A stretch of 64,000 nucleotides of DNA from Streptosporangium saharense (lineage in GTDB: Bacteria; Actinomycetota; Actinomycetes; Streptosporangiales; Streptosporangiaceae): the NCBI RefSeq assembly GCF_014203715.1, contig NZ_JACHJP010000002.1, positions 744,001 to 808,000 on the forward strand. Direction: 5' to 3'. Each line of letters opens with the position of its first letter. Position 1 is the first letter of the stretch. The notes beneath the pieces are model-generated. The model saw nothing but the letters and a program-made list of their open reading frames with translations. It did not search any database and was not told where the DNA came from. The translations under genes and the position numbers were made by a program. Below are positions 49,346 to 58,014 of the stretch, piece by piece.

Positions 49346-49690
49346 TCAGGCGACGAGGTTGACGTAGTAGGTGGAGTAGCCGTTCAGGTCGACCAGCCGG
49401 GCACCGACCCGCCGTGCGGCGGTGCTGCCGATGTTCAGACAGGACTCGAAGGCGTTCTGGTAGACGTAGAACGGGCCGTAGGTGCCGGTCCAGATCCGGC
49501 CGTCGGCGGCCTCTGCGTAGAACGCGGCGTAACGGTTGTTCGTGCTGAGGACGTAGGCCTCACCGCCGGGGTCGATGGCCCACCAGCCCCGGGTGCCCCA
49601 CTGGCCGTGGTCGCGGCAGCCGTCCGGGTTGTAGAACATGATCGCGACCCACGTCTTGGCGGTGTAACGGTTACGGAAGTGCAGTTGCAT
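49346..49690 (-). CDS. DUF1036-like protein
   Basis: This 114-residue protein matches the pattern of DUF1036: FRNRYTAKTWVAIMFYNPDG, then GWWAIDPGGEAYVLSTNNRY, AFYAEAADGRIWTG and a C-terminal NGYSTYYVNLV. Family members are small beta-rich proteins with conserved Cys, of unknown function. There is no signal peptide at this start. A good GGAGG site precedes the ATG, 3 bp after the stop of a small upstream frame, so the two are probably co-translated. Confidence 0.75.
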   Translation of the reverse strand: MQLHFRNRYTAKTWVAIMFYNPDGCRDHGQWGTRGWWAIDPGGEAYVLSTNNRYAAFYAEAADGRIWTGTYGPFYVYQNAFESCLNIGSTAARRVGARLVDLNGYSTYYVNLVA

Positions 49691-49693
49691 GAC

Positions 49694-49903
49694 CTATCCC
49701 TCCGGTTCCGCGAAGCGCTGGGCCAGCGGCCTGGCGTCCGGCCGCTCGTCGGCCCGCGGGGGCAGGTGGCCACCGGCGTCCGCGGCGACGGTGACCGTCT
49801 CGGCGACTCCCGGATGGGCGTCGGTCTCACCGACACCCGCTCCCGTCGCGCCGGCGAACGCCACCCTGGGGTCGGGATGGCGCTCTGTACCGTTGTCGGG
49901 CAT
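49694..49903 (-). CDS. small disordered hypothetical protein in operon with DUF1036 gene
   Basis: A 69-residue frame (MPDNGTERHPDPRVAFAGAT onwards) has AGAGGTGAG 5 nt before its ATG, high GC3 throughout, and ends 3 bp before the DUF1036 start. It is rich in Ala, Gly, Asp and Pro and probably disordered. No family recognised. The less GC-rich stretch upstream (49935-49970) with TACAGTTACGTAAC could hold the promoter. Confidence 0.5.
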   Translation of the reverse strand: MPDNGTERHPDPRVAFAGATGAGVGETDAHPGVAETVTVAADAGGHLPPRADERPDARPLAQRFAEPEG

Positions 49904-50121
49904 GTCTCACCTCTATCTCGTGAATGCGTAGGGTGATCAGTCAACAACGTACAGTTACGTAACGGGTGTGTAAAGAGGAGTTCCGGCATGTCCGATGCCC
50001 ACGGCGCCACATTCCGGGCATCGTCGGGAAAGATCTCCCTGCGGCCCTGCGCGCCCCCGCTTTCGCGTCCGCGCCCGGCCGTGAGCCCGGAAAGGCGAGG
50101 GGGGCCGGAGCGTGAGAGCAT

Positions 50122-50685
50122 ATGGGCGTCATGCGTGCCCGTCTCCCGTTACGCCTCACGCGCACGGCCGCCTTCTCGGCCGTCTGCGTGACGCTCGCCG
50201 CGCTCGGCCACCTGGCCGCGGGCGGCTCGGGGCCGGAGCCGTGGGCGGTCGCGGCCGGTGGCGCCACGGTGATGGCGGTGGTGGCGGCGCTGGCGGGTCG
50301 TGAACGGTCGGCGACGACGATCGGTGTGACCCTGTCCGGCCTGCAGCTGTTCCTGCACGAGCTGTTCGCCTTCGACGACCCCTCGGGGATCTCCCTCGCC
50401 ATCCACGCCCACGGCGGCAGGCTGGGCGAGAACCTCGGCATGATCATCGCGCACCTCACCGCGACGCTGATCACCGGCTGGTGGCTGTCACGCGGCGAGG
50501 CCGCCCTGTGGGCGCTGCTGCGCGCCACGGGACAACGGCTCGGCGCGGCCCTGCGCCTGCTCCCGCTGCCGTCGATCCCCACTCCCCCGCGTACGGCGCC
50601 GCCCGCCGTCGCGCCCGCCCCCGCCGTCGGGCGGTTGCTCCGTCACACCGTCAGCAGACGCGGTCCTCCACTTCCCGCCGTCTGA
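50122..50685 (+). CDS. membrane protein, paralogue of 35045-35596, in second copper-type cassette
   Basis: This 187-residue protein has about four membrane segments and shares with the copy at 35045 the elements FLHELF, a His/Gly-rich HAHGGRLGEN stretch, LITGWWLSRGEAALW and a tail ending SRRGPPLP. It is followed by a YcnI gene. The conserved HELF and HxH elements look like metal ligands. ATG at 50122 follows GGAG; ATG at 50131 is possible. Confidence 0.75.
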   Translation: MGVMRARLPLRLTRTAAFSAVCVTLAALGHLAAGGSGPEPWAVAAGGATVMAVVAALAGRERSATTIGVTLSGLQLFLHELFAFDDPSGISLAIHAHGGRLGENLGMIIAHLTATLITGWWLSRGEAALWALLRATGQRLGAALRLLPLPSIPTPPRTAPPAVAPAPAVGRLLRHTVSRRGPPLPAV

Positions 50686-50686
50686 G

Positions 50687-50714
50687 TCACCTGTCACCTG
50701 TCACCTGTCACCTG
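50687..50714. repeat. four tandem copies of TCACCTG
   Basis: The 7-mer TCACCTG occurs four times without gaps directly after the membrane protein stop and 48 bp before the YcnI start. Such a run may vary in copy number and alter spacing between the two genes. Confidence 0.9.
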
Positions 50715-50761
50715 TTCAGCGCGAGACCAGAACGCGAAGTATCGAAGTGGAGTCCCCAAGC

Positions 50762-51505
50762 ATGTCCCTTTCCTCAGTGTGCCGTCGTGCCGCCGCCGTG
50801 ACCGCCGGTGCCCTCGCACTCACCGTCGGCCTGGCCCTGCCCGCCCTCGCGCACGTGAGCATCAACCCGGGAACCGCCGAGCAGGGCGGATTCACCAAGG
50901 TCGCCTTCCGGGTGCCGAACGAGCGCGACAACGCCTCCACCGAGAAGGTCGAGGTCGCCTTCCCCACCGACCACCCGCTGCCGTTCGTCTCGGTCAAGCC
51001 GGTGCCCGGCTGGGACGTCAAGGTGGTCACCGGCAAGCTGCCCAAGCCGGTCACGACCGAGTACGGCGAGATCACCGAGGCCGTCACGAAGGTCACCTGG
51101 TCGGGCGGGAAGATCGGCCCCGGCCAGTTCCAGGAGTTCGAGGTCTCCATGGGGATGCTCCCCAAGGACACCGACGAGCTGGCCTTCCCCACCACCCAGA
51201 GCTACACGGGCGGTGAGGTCGTCAAGTGGGCCGACGAGCCCAAGGCCGACGGCTCCGAGGCCGACCACCCGGTCCCGACCCTGAAGCTCACCCCCTCGAC
51301 CGGTGGCGACGAGCACGGCGCCGCGGCGGCCAGCCCGTCCGCCCCGGCCACCGTGACCGCCCACGAGTCCGAGGCCGCCAAGCCCGCCGCGCAGGCGTCC
51401 TCCTCCGACGGCACCGCCCGCCTGCTGGGCGGGGCGGGCCTGCTGGCCGGAATCGTCGGCGTCGTGGTCGGCGTGCTCGGCCTGCGCCGCGGACGCGCCT
51501 CCTGA
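50762..51505 (+). CDS. YcnI-family (DUF1775) copper-associated membrane-anchored protein
   Basis: This 247-residue protein has a signal peptide ending LPALA and a mature start HVSINPG, with His at position 1 as in copper-binding YcnI proteins. The DUF1775 domain continues (GGFTKVAFRVPNERDN, PGWDVKV, FPTTQSY), then a Pro/Ala linker and one C-terminal membrane helix. YcnI binds Cu(II) and is usually encoded with CopCD-type proteins. It is the second secreted N-terminal-His copper-type protein in the window. Confidence 0.92.
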   Translation: MSLSSVCRRAAAVTAGALALTVGLALPALAHVSINPGTAEQGGFTKVAFRVPNERDNASTEKVEVAFPTDHPLPFVSVKPVPGWDVKVVTGKLPKPVTTEYGEITEAVTKVTWSGGKIGPGQFQEFEVSMGMLPKDTDELAFPTTQSYTGGEVVKWADEPKADGSEADHPVPTLKLTPSTGGDEHGAAAASPSAPATVTAHESEAAKPAAQASSSDGTARLLGGAGLLAGIVGVVVGVLGLRRGRAS

Positions 51506-51519
51506 CAGGCGCAACAACG

Positions 51520-51552
51520 AAGACGGCGGGGGCCGCGGGCCCCCGCCGTCTT
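51520..51552 (+). terminator. strong intrinsic terminator with T-tract
   Basis: A perfect 15-bp stem, AAGACGGCGGGGGCC with GGCCCCCGCCGTCTT, and a 3-nt loop is followed by GTTTTGACCTTGTTTT. It ends the YcnI transcript and lies before the convergent ABC permease gene. Confidence 0.92.
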
Positions 51553-51580
51553 GTTTTGACCTTGTTTTGACACGGCGGGA

Positions 51581-52561
51581 TCAGCCGCTGATGTCCTTGC
51601 CGTTGAACCTGGCCCAGGCGATCGAACCGAAGATCACGGTATAGGCGGCGAACACCAGCAGCCCCTGCCCCATCACCTCGGTGGCCACCGGATCACGCAG
51701 CACCCCGTCGAAGTCGTTCCACCAGCTCGACAGCAGGTACGGCCTCAGCCCGGCAAGCTGCGGGACGGCCCCGAGCACCTGGGCGACGATGACCAGCACC
51801 ACGGTCGTGGCGATGGCCCCGATGGCGACCTCCGTCAGCGTCGAGAGGGCCAGCGAGATCGCCGCCAGCGCCGCCATGCCCGCCGTGACGTACAGCACGA
51901 CGAGCCCGATCCTCAGCAGCCCCTCCGCCATCGGGATCGTCCCACCCGACAGCAGTGTGATCGGCCCCGCGGGGAACAGCAGCAGCCCGGTGAGCAACGA
52001 CGACAGCGCGACCGCCGTCACGGCCACCAGGCAGAAGACCACCGCGTTGGCGTACTTGACCAGCAGCAGCCTCGTCCGGCCGACCGGGACCGACAGCAGG
52101 TAGCGCAGCGTGCCGATACCCGCCTCCCCCGCGATCGAGTCCCCGGCCACCACCGCGACCGAGACCGGCAGCAGCAGTTGCACGAGGATCGAGAGGGCGG
52201 CGAAGGTGAGGAACAGCCCGTTACCGGTGATCTGGGTGAAGATACCCGGGGCTCCGTCGCTGGCCTCGGGCCCGCCGAACGTCCTGAGCGCGACGCCGAG
52301 CAACACCGGGACCAGGACGAGCACCCCCAACATGGCGAGGTTCCTCGGCCTACGAAAGGTCAGACTGACCTCGGAGAAAAGAAAATTATGTCTCTTGGTA
52401 AAACCCACGGCGTTGACGGCACCCGAACCGGAACTTCTCACCTCGGTCGTTGATGTATCCAGGCTGGATGTGTCGTTTTCGACGGCATCAACCTGATCTG
52501 TGACAGAGGGTCGGGTGGCAGTGATGGTGTGGTTGGGGGAGATCTTCTCAGCCGGCGACAT
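51581..52561 (-). CDS. ABC-2 transporter permease
   Basis: This 326-residue protein has an unusual hydrophilic N-terminus of about 65 residues and then six membrane segments (for example LAMLGVLVLVPVLLGVAL and LSILVQLLLPVSVAVVAGDS with GEAGIGTLRYLLSVPVGR). The loop matches ABC-2 permeases of bacitracin- or antibiotic-export type. It overlaps the end of the ATPase gene by 14 bp. Confidence 0.9.
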   Translation of the reverse strand: MSPAEKISPNHTITATRPSVTDQVDAVENDTSSLDTSTTEVRSSGSGAVNAVGFTKRHNFLFSEVSLTFRRPRNLAMLGVLVLVPVLLGVALRTFGGPEASDGAPGIFTQITGNGLFLTFAALSILVQLLLPVSVAVVAGDSIAGEAGIGTLRYLLSVPVGRTRLLLVKYANAVVFCLVAVTAVALSSLLTGLLLFPAGPITLLSGGTIPMAEGLLRIGLVVLYVTAGMAALAAISLALSTLTEVAIGAIATTVVLVIVAQVLGAVPQLAGLRPYLLSSWWNDFDGVLRDPVATEVMGQGLLVFAAYTVIFGSIAWARFNGKDISG

Positions 52562-53543
52562 CGAAACCCTCTCCGGTCAGGCCGACGAACACGTCCTCAA
52601 GACTTGGGCGCCGTACGGCCAGGCCGCGGACCGCGATTCCGGCGGTGACCAGTTCGGCACAGATCCGCTCGGCGGGCTCCTCGCCCAGTTCGGCGCTCAC
52701 CTCGTTGTCGGCGTCCTGGCCGGTCCGCACCCCGGAAAGGCCCAGGCCCTTCAGGACGGCCTCGGCCCGCGTGACGTCCGGGGTCTCGACGCTGATCCTG
52801 ACCGCCTCCCCGGCCCTGAGGGCGGCGAGGGGGCCCTGGGCGGCCAGCCGTCCGGCCCGCATCACCGCCACGTGGGAGCACATCTGCTCGATCTCGGCCA
52901 GCAGGTGGGAGGAGACGAACACGGTCGTGCCCTCCGCCGCGATCTCCTTGACCAGGCCGCGCACCTCCCGGGTGCCCTGCGGGTCGAGACCGTTGGTCGG
53001 CTCGTCGAGGATCAGCAGTTCCCTGGGCCGCAGCAGCGCGGCGGCGATCGCCAGCCGCTGGCGCATGCCCAGGGAGTAGGCGCGGTAGCGCTTGCGGGCC
53101 GCGGCCGTGAGCCCCACCCTGTCGAGGGCGTCGCCGATCCTGGCCGAGGCTGTACGGCGATCGACCGTGGGGTCGGCGGCGTCGTAGCGGCGCAGGTTGG
53201 CCTCGCCGGACAGGTAGGGGTAGAAGGACGGCCCCTCGACCAGCGCGCCGACCCTCGGCAGCGCCGTCCGCAGACCGCCCGGCATGGGGCTGCCGAGCAG
53301 TTCCCAGCCGCCCTCGGACGGGGCGACCAGGCCGAGGAGCATGCGGATCGTCGTTGTCTTCCCCGAGCCGTTCGGCCCGAGGAACCCGAAGACGCTGCCC
53401 TTCGGCACGGCCAGGTCCAGGTGGTCGACGGCCACCTGGCCGCCCCTGAACCGTTTGGTCAGCCCGCGCGTGACGATCGAGTAGTCCTCCGCGCGGGCCC
53501 CCGGAGGCGCGGAGGAGGTTATGTCCTCCTGGACGGTCAGCAT
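52548..53543 (-). CDS. ABC transporter ATP-binding protein
   Basis: This 331-residue ATPase has Walker A GPNGSGKTTT, signature YSLGMRQRLAIAAALL, Walker B LLILDEPTNGLDPQG and switch His in SSHLLAE, as in DrrA/BcrA-type ATPases. With the overlapping permease gene it forms an exporter. It is encoded 147 bp downstream of the LolA-like gene, beyond two terminator hairpins. Confidence 0.95.
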   Translation of the reverse strand: MLTVQEDITSSAPPGARAEDYSIVTRGLTKRFRGGQVAVDHLDLAVPKGSVFGFLGPNGSGKTTTIRMLLGLVAPSEGGWELLGSPMPGGLRTALPRVGALVEGPSFYPYLSGEANLRRYDAADPTVDRRTASARIGDALDRVGLTAAARKRYRAYSLGMRQRLAIAAALLRPRELLILDEPTNGLDPQGTREVRGLVKEIAAEGTTVFVSSHLLAEIEQMCSHVAVMRAGRLAAQGPLAALRAGEAVRISVETPDVTRAEAVLKGLGLSGVRTGQDADNEVSAELGEEPAERICAELVTAGIAVRGLAVRRPSLEDVFVGLTGEGFDVAG

Positions 53544-53618
53544 GGCTCTCCCATCGTCACCTGTGTCGTCTTCAGCCGAGGGCGTGACAGCCCACGGCGC
53601 GCGTCGCCGCCCCTGTCC

Positions 53619-53657
53619 CCGGTCCCGGGGAGGACGTGGACGCCTCCCCGGGACCGG
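53619..53657 (-). terminator. terminator hairpin 1 after LolA-like gene
   Basis: A perfect 15-bp stem, CCGGTCCCGGGGAGG with CCTCCCCGGGACCGG, and a 9-nt loop. It is the second hairpin met by a transcript leaving the LolA-like gene. Confidence 0.8.
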
Positions 53658-53658
53658 C

Positions 53659-53684
53659 CGCCGGGAGTCGTGGGTCTCCCGGCG
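53659..53684 (-). terminator. terminator hairpin 2 after LolA-like gene
   Basis: A 9-bp stem, CGCCGGGAG with CTCCCGGCG, and an 8-nt loop directly downstream of the LolA-like stop. It forms a tandem pair with the hairpin at 53619. Confidence 0.7.
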
Positions 53685-53690
53685 TCACGC

Positions 53691-54842
53691 TCATCCGCGC
53701 GCCGCCGCCTCCTGCAGCTTCTCCGGGGTGACCGCGCCGACCAGCAGGCGGCCGTCGTCGGTCAGCAGCGCTGACAGCAGCTTGGTCTGGATGACCCTGC
53801 CGCTGCCCCACGGCCCGCTGACCTGCTTGGCCGACCCCAGCAGGGCGGTCGCGACGGCGGTGGCGTCCTCGCCCTCACCGTCCGCCTTCTGGGCGGCGTT
53901 CGCGCCGAGGTCCTTGACGGAGAAGGGAAGCACGGCGACCGAGGTCCAGCCCTGCCCGACGACCTTGAGGTCGCCCTCCAGCTTCCGCTGCCGTTCCTGC
54001 CTCGCCTGGTCCTGCTCGCCGGGCTCGTCGGCGTTCCGCTCGGTGACCTTCGCGCCCGCGGGCGGGGTGAAGGTGAAGTTCTCCGCGGCGGGCGGGGTGA
54101 AGGTGATCGAGGTGAAGCCGACCTCGAAGGCGGGCTCGGCGGCGCTCTTGGCGTAGACCTGCACCCGCAGCGGGACGAAGGTCTCCCCGTCGAGGGCCAG
54201 CCTGACCTCCTTGACCAGGGACGCGCTGTCCTTGGGGGCCAGGACGAGCTGGTAGGCGGGGCGGTCGGCGACCCGCTCGGTGTTGCTCACGCTCACCACG
54301 GTGTCCGTGGCGGCCCGGCTCAGCACCTCCTGCGCGGCCTGCTGCGGGGTGGTCGCCGAGGGGAGGGCACTGGCGTGCTTGCTCTCCGTGCCCCGGTCCA
54401 CGCCCTTGATCCGGGTGGCCTCGTTGGTCTCGCTCTGCCAGAGCCAGACCTGGTCCCCGTTGACGATCAGGTCGGTCTCGCTCATCCGGCCGGGCAGAGC
54501 CAGCCTGAGGCGGTCGGCGCCGCCGTACCAGACCTTGAGTTCGTGTGAGCCCGCGAGCAGCGCGGCGGGTGAGGAGCCGCCCGCGCCCGAGATGTCGGGC
54601 AGGCCGGGCAGTCCCAGGGAGGCCGTCTGGATGACGGTGCCCGACATGGGCTTCACCCCGCCTGACTGACCGGCCCTGGCGGCGTCGGCGAGCAGCTGCT
54701 GCGCCGTGCGCGTGGGGAGCGTGGGCTCGCCCTGGACGGCGGCGATGACCGGGCCCGCTCCGACGGCGGCGGCGACCACCGCGACCGCGGCGATCGGCAC
54801 ACCCCATCTCGTCACGCGGCTACGCCCCGTTCGTTCAGACAT
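53691..54842 (-). CDS. LolA/RseB-like exported protein
   Basis: This 383-residue protein has an N-terminal membrane or signal segment (GVPIAAVAVVAAAVGAGPVIAA) and a long beta-rich outer domain (SHELKVWYGGADRLRLALPG, VNGDQVWLWQSETNEATR, AYQLVLAPKD, FVPLRVQVYAKSA). The pattern fits the LolA/LolB/RseB fold that binds lipid or lipoprotein chains; actinomycetes have several of unknown function. It is divergent from a two-component system, with a CTGAGA-box array between them, so it is the probable regulatory target. Confidence 0.8.
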   Translation of the reverse strand: MSERTGRSRVTRWGVPIAAVAVVAAAVGAGPVIAAVQGEPTLPTRTAQQLLADAARAGQSGGVKPMSGTVIQTASLGLPGLPDISGAGGSSPAALLAGSHELKVWYGGADRLRLALPGRMSETDLIVNGDQVWLWQSETNEATRIKGVDRGTESKHASALPSATTPQQAAQEVLSRAATDTVVSVSNTERVADRPAYQLVLAPKDSASLVKEVRLALDGETFVPLRVQVYAKSAAEPAFEVGFTSITFTPPAAENFTFTPPAGAKVTERNADEPGEQDQARQERQRKLEGDLKVVGQGWTSVAVLPFSVKDLGANAAQKADGEGEDATAVATALLGSAKQVSGPWGSGRVIQTKLLSALLTDDGRLLVGAVTPEKLQEAAARG

Positions 54843-54910
54843 GTCACTCCTTCACGGTAATGCGTCGATCGTTACTGTTGGCAGCTTGCGTGACCGCTCC
54901 TGTGCCGACG

Positions 54911-54956
54911 CTGAGACAGACTGAGAGGGCTCACAGGGTTCTCAGCGGTCTCTCAG
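54911..54956. promoter_or_regulatory. CTGAGA-box array between LolA-like gene and two-component system
   Basis: CTGAGA occurs twice as a direct repeat 10 bp apart (54911, 54921), then its complement TCTCAG twice 11 bp apart (54940, 54951). Half-sites at one-turn spacing in both orientations are typical binding sites for OmpR-type response regulators. The array lies 54 bp before the response regulator gene and 69 bp from the LolA-like gene, so it could control both. Confidence 0.6.
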
Positions 54957-55009
54957 GGCCGCTGGTCGAAGATGGGGGCGGATGGGGGCGAAGGTGAAGG
55001 TGGTGGGAG

Positions 55010-55684
55010 ATGCGGGTTCTCGTCGTTGAGGACGAGCGGCGGATGGCCGCGGCGCTCCAGCGCGGGCTGCAGGCCGAGGGGTTCGCGGTCGACCTGGCGC
55101 ACGACGGCGAGGAGGGGCTGCACCTGGCCAGGCACGGCGACTACGACGTGGTCGTGCTGGACATCATGCTGCCGAGGATCTCCGGCTACAACGTCTGCAA
55201 GCAGCTGCGGGCCGAGGAGAACTGGGTGCCGATCCTGATGCTGTCGGCCAAGGACGGCGAGTACGACATGGCCGACGGTCTCGACCTGGGGGCCGACGAC
55301 TACCTGACCAAGCCGTTCTCCTACGTCGTGCTGGTCGCCAGGCTCAGGGCGCTGCTGCGCCGGGGCGCCAACCGGCGTCCCGCCGTGCTGAAGGCCGGGG
55401 ACCTGACCCTCGACCCCGCGCGGCGCCGGGTCTCCAGGGGGCAGCAGCCGGTCGAGCTGACGCCCAGGGAGTTCGCCCTCCTGGAGTACCTCATGCGCCA
55501 CCACGACGAGGTGGTCTCCAAGTCCGAGATCCTGGAACACGTGTGGGACACCTTCGACACCGACCCCAACGTGGTCGAGGTCTACGTGGGCTACCTGCGC
55601 CGCAAGATCGACGCGCCGTTCTCCAGGAACGCGCTGCAGACCGTTCGGGGGGCCGGATACCGGCTCGCGGGCGATGGCGGCTGA
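55010..55684 (+). CDS. OmpR-family response regulator
   Basis: This 224-residue regulator has a receiver domain with the phosphoryl Asp51 in VVVLDIMLP, conserved Asp/Glu at VEDE and Lys in TKPFSY, and a winged-helix domain (VELTPREFALLEYLMRH, then VEVYVGYLRRKI). It overlaps the kinase gene by 11 bp. The CTGAGA-box array just upstream is its likely site. Confidence 0.95.
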   Translation: MRVLVVEDERRMAAALQRGLQAEGFAVDLAHDGEEGLHLARHGDYDVVVLDIMLPRISGYNVCKQLRAEENWVPILMLSAKDGEYDMADGLDLGADDYLTKPFSYVVLVARLRALLRRGANRRPAVLKAGDLTLDPARRRVSRGQQPVELTPREFALLEYLMRHHDEVVSKSEILEHVWDTFDTDPNVVEVYVGYLRRKIDAPFSRNALQTVRGAGYRLAGDGG

Positions 55685-57059
55685 CCCGCTCACCAAGGGC
55701 AGGCGCCGTACGGCCGGATGGTGGCGGCGCAGGAGCCTGCGCTTCCGGCTGACCGCGGCCGCCTCGGCCGTGCTCGCGCTCGCGCTGGTCGTCTCGGCGT
55801 ACGTGATGGTCGGCGTGCTGGGCCAGGCGCTGACCACCACCATCGACGACGCGATCTACCAGCGGGCCCGTGACACGGTCTCGCTGGCCGACGCGAGGCG
55901 GCTGCCGAACGAGCTGACCACGCCGGACGGCACGCTGCTGCAGGTGATCGACGCCCAGGGGCGCATCACCCACGCGACCACGGGCACCGACCGGCTGGTG
56001 CCGCTGCTGAACACGGCCGAGCGGGCCGCCGCGCTCGCCAGGGGCAGGGCGGGATTCGTCAACGGCGAGCCGTACGGGATCCCGCATCTGCTCCGGGTGC
56101 GGGTGCTCAGCGCGGACCGGGGGCAGAGCGTGATCTCGGCCCGCTCCTTCCGCGAGGTGCAGACCAGCCTCAGCACGGCCGGTCACGTGCTGGTCGTCGG
56201 TACGCCGCTGCTGCTCGTGCTGCTCGCGGGGGTCAGCTGGATGATCATCGGCAGGACGCTGCGGCCCATCGCCGCGCTGCGCAGGGGCGCCGACGAGATC
56301 ACCGACACCGCGCGCTCGCGGCGCCTGCCGGTGCCCGAGGCGCGGGACGAGGTGCACAGCCTCGCCACCACGCTCAACGACATGCTGGCCAGGCTCGAAC
56401 AGGCCGACGCGCGGCAGCGGGCCCTGGTCTCCGACGCGGCGCACGAACTGCGCAGCCCGCTGGCGAGCATCCGGCTCCAGTTGGAGGTCGCGCTCGGCCA
56501 CCCCGAGGGGCAGGACTGGCGGGAGACGGCGGAGGGCGTGTTCGAGGACGCCATGCGGCTGTCCAGGCTGGCCGAGGACCTGCTCGCCCTGGCCAGGCTC
56601 GACGAACGCGGTGGTCCCGCCCGCAGGGAGCCCGTCGAGCTCGACCAGCTCGTCCAGCAGGCCGTCGAGCGCTACGGCGACGCCGTCGTGGTACGGCTGC
56701 CCGCCCCGGGTGAGACGGCCGTGGTGACGGGTGACGCGCTCGACCTGGGACGGGTGCTCGTCAACCTCGTGGACAACGCGCTGCGCCACACCTCCTCCCC
56801 GGTGGTGGTCGAGCTGCGCGCCGAGGGCGCGGACGCGGTGCTGACCGTCACCGACGACGGCCCCGGCATCCCCGAACCGGACAGGGAGCGGGTCTTCGAC
56901 CGTTTCACCCGGCTGGACAGCGCGCGCAGCCGCGACGAGGGCGGCGCGGGGCTCGGCCTGGCGATCGTCAGGGAGACCGTCAACGCCCACGGCGGCGCGG
57001 TGCACCTGGAGGACGCCTCGCCCGGTCTGCGGGCAGTTGTACGGCTTCCGCTATCTTGA
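55674..57059 (+). CDS. sensor histidine kinase
   Basis: This 461-residue membrane kinase has two membrane helices (about 28-50 and 170-190) around an extracellular sensor loop. A HAMP domain follows, then the His-phosphorylation motif SDAAHELRSPLASIR, and the ATPase N, G1 and G2 boxes (LVDNALRH, DDGPGIP, GAGLGLAIV). It pairs with the response regulator it overlaps. The signal is unknown; the divergent LolA-like protein suggests envelope stress. Confidence 0.95.
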   Translation: MAADPLTKGRRRTAGWWRRRSLRFRLTAAASAVLALALVVSAYVMVGVLGQALTTTIDDAIYQRARDTVSLADARRLPNELTTPDGTLLQVIDAQGRITHATTGTDRLVPLLNTAERAAALARGRAGFVNGEPYGIPHLLRVRVLSADRGQSVISARSFREVQTSLSTAGHVLVVGTPLLLVLLAGVSWMIIGRTLRPIAALRRGADEITDTARSRRLPVPEARDEVHSLATTLNDMLARLEQADARQRALVSDAAHELRSPLASIRLQLEVALGHPEGQDWRETAEGVFEDAMRLSRLAEDLLALARLDERGGPARREPVELDQLVQQAVERYGDAVVVRLPAPGETAVVTGDALDLGRVLVNLVDNALRHTSSPVVVELRAEGADAVLTVTDDGPGIPEPDRERVFDRFTRLDSARSRDEGGAGLGLAIVRETVNAHGGAVHLEDASPGLRAVVRLPLS

Positions 57060-57117
57060 CCGACGCTTGTCCATCATGTGCTTGGCCGGGGCGGGCCGGA
57101 GACCTAGCGTCGCTTCC

Positions 57118-57759
57118 ATGACTTCCGCTGACGGCGGCGAGCGGGAGCTGATCCTGCGGGTCGCGACGCGGCTCTTCGCCGCCCTTGGCTACGACGGGAC
57201 CTCGACCAGTCAGATCACCGAGGCCGCCGGTGTTGACGTCGCCACGCTCAACGAGAACTTCGGCGGCAGGCGGGAACTGTATCTCGCGGTCATGGAGCGC
57301 GCCCACCTCGCCGAGCTCGCCCACCTTGAGGGGACGATCGCCAAGATCTCCGCCGCGCCTCCCGGCGACCCCATCCGCGAGCCCGCGGGGGCCGTGCACC
57401 TCCTGCTCGACAGCTACATCGACTTCTGCGTCAGCAACCCGGACCTCGACGCGCTGTGGATGCACCGCTGGCTGTCCGACGCCAGCGACGTCACCGAGCC
57501 GGAACGGCAGTACGTCCAGCCGGTGATCAGGCGCATCAGCGAGGTCCTGCAGTCCATGGCGCCGGGCTCGGCGGACGTGATGTTCACGGTCTGGACGGTG
57601 ACGTGGTCGGCGCACGCCTTCTCCCGTGCCGGGGTACTCGACGAGGAGGGCAACCACTGGAGCCCCGACGACCCGGAGATCCTACGCAGGTTCCGCGCCT
57701 ACATGCACGAGCTGGTGCACCACGCCCTCGGCCTGCCGGGCAGCCCGCCCGCGCCGTGA
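57118..57759 (+). CDS. TetR-family transcriptional regulator
   Basis: This 213-residue regulator has a TetR helix-turn-helix (ILRVATRLFAALGYDGTSTS, QITEAAGVDVATL, NENFGGRRELYLAV) and an all-helical ligand domain. ATG at 57118 is used; the frame stays open a little upstream. It lies 58 bp after the histidine kinase gene. Its target is not obvious; the palindrome at 57822 downstream is one candidate site. Confidence 0.93.
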   Translation: MTSADGGERELILRVATRLFAALGYDGTSTSQITEAAGVDVATLNENFGGRRELYLAVMERAHLAELAHLEGTIAKISAAPPGDPIREPAGAVHLLLDSYIDFCVSNPDLDALWMHRWLSDASDVTEPERQYVQPVIRRISEVLQSMAPGSADVMFTVWTVTWSAHAFSRAGVLDEEGNHWSPDDPEILRRFRAYMHELVHHALGLPGSPPAP

Positions 57760-57821
57760 AAGCGTCGTGACCTTCGGTTTCCTCAGAAGGACGGTGCGCG
57801 ACGACCCAGATAACAAATCGA

Positions 57822-57849
57822 TTTACCCCGGTAAAGATATTGCGGTAAA
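57822..57849. promoter_or_regulatory. palindrome TTTACC-CC-GGTAAA with a third GGTAAA half-site
   Basis: TTTACCCCGGTAAA at 57822-57835 is a perfect palindrome with 6-bp arms around CC; a further GGTAAA follows at 57844. It lies in the gap between the TetR and folP2-type genes, both of which end here, so no gene start is close. It could be a regulator site for an unannotated short transcript or part of a decayed promoter. Confidence 0.35.
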
Positions 57850-57966
57850 CCTGCCGCGGGTTCACGATGGGGACGCTCACTCGTGCCCCTGGGCTTTCGC
57901 CCCCGGCCGGGCGAGACCGCCCGCTGAGCAGGACCTCTCGAAAGGCGAGGTGCGCCCCCGCCTCGC

Positions 57967-58003
57967 GATCGGGCCACCCGTTCCCCCCACGGGTGGCCCG
58001 ATC
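57967..58003 (-). terminator. terminator hairpin after folP2-type gene
   Basis: A perfect 15-bp stem, GATCGGGCCACCCGT with ACGGGTGGCCCGATC, and a TCCCCCC loop, 11 bp beyond the folP2-type stop. Confidence 0.85.
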
Positions 58004-58014
58004 ACATCCCGGCC

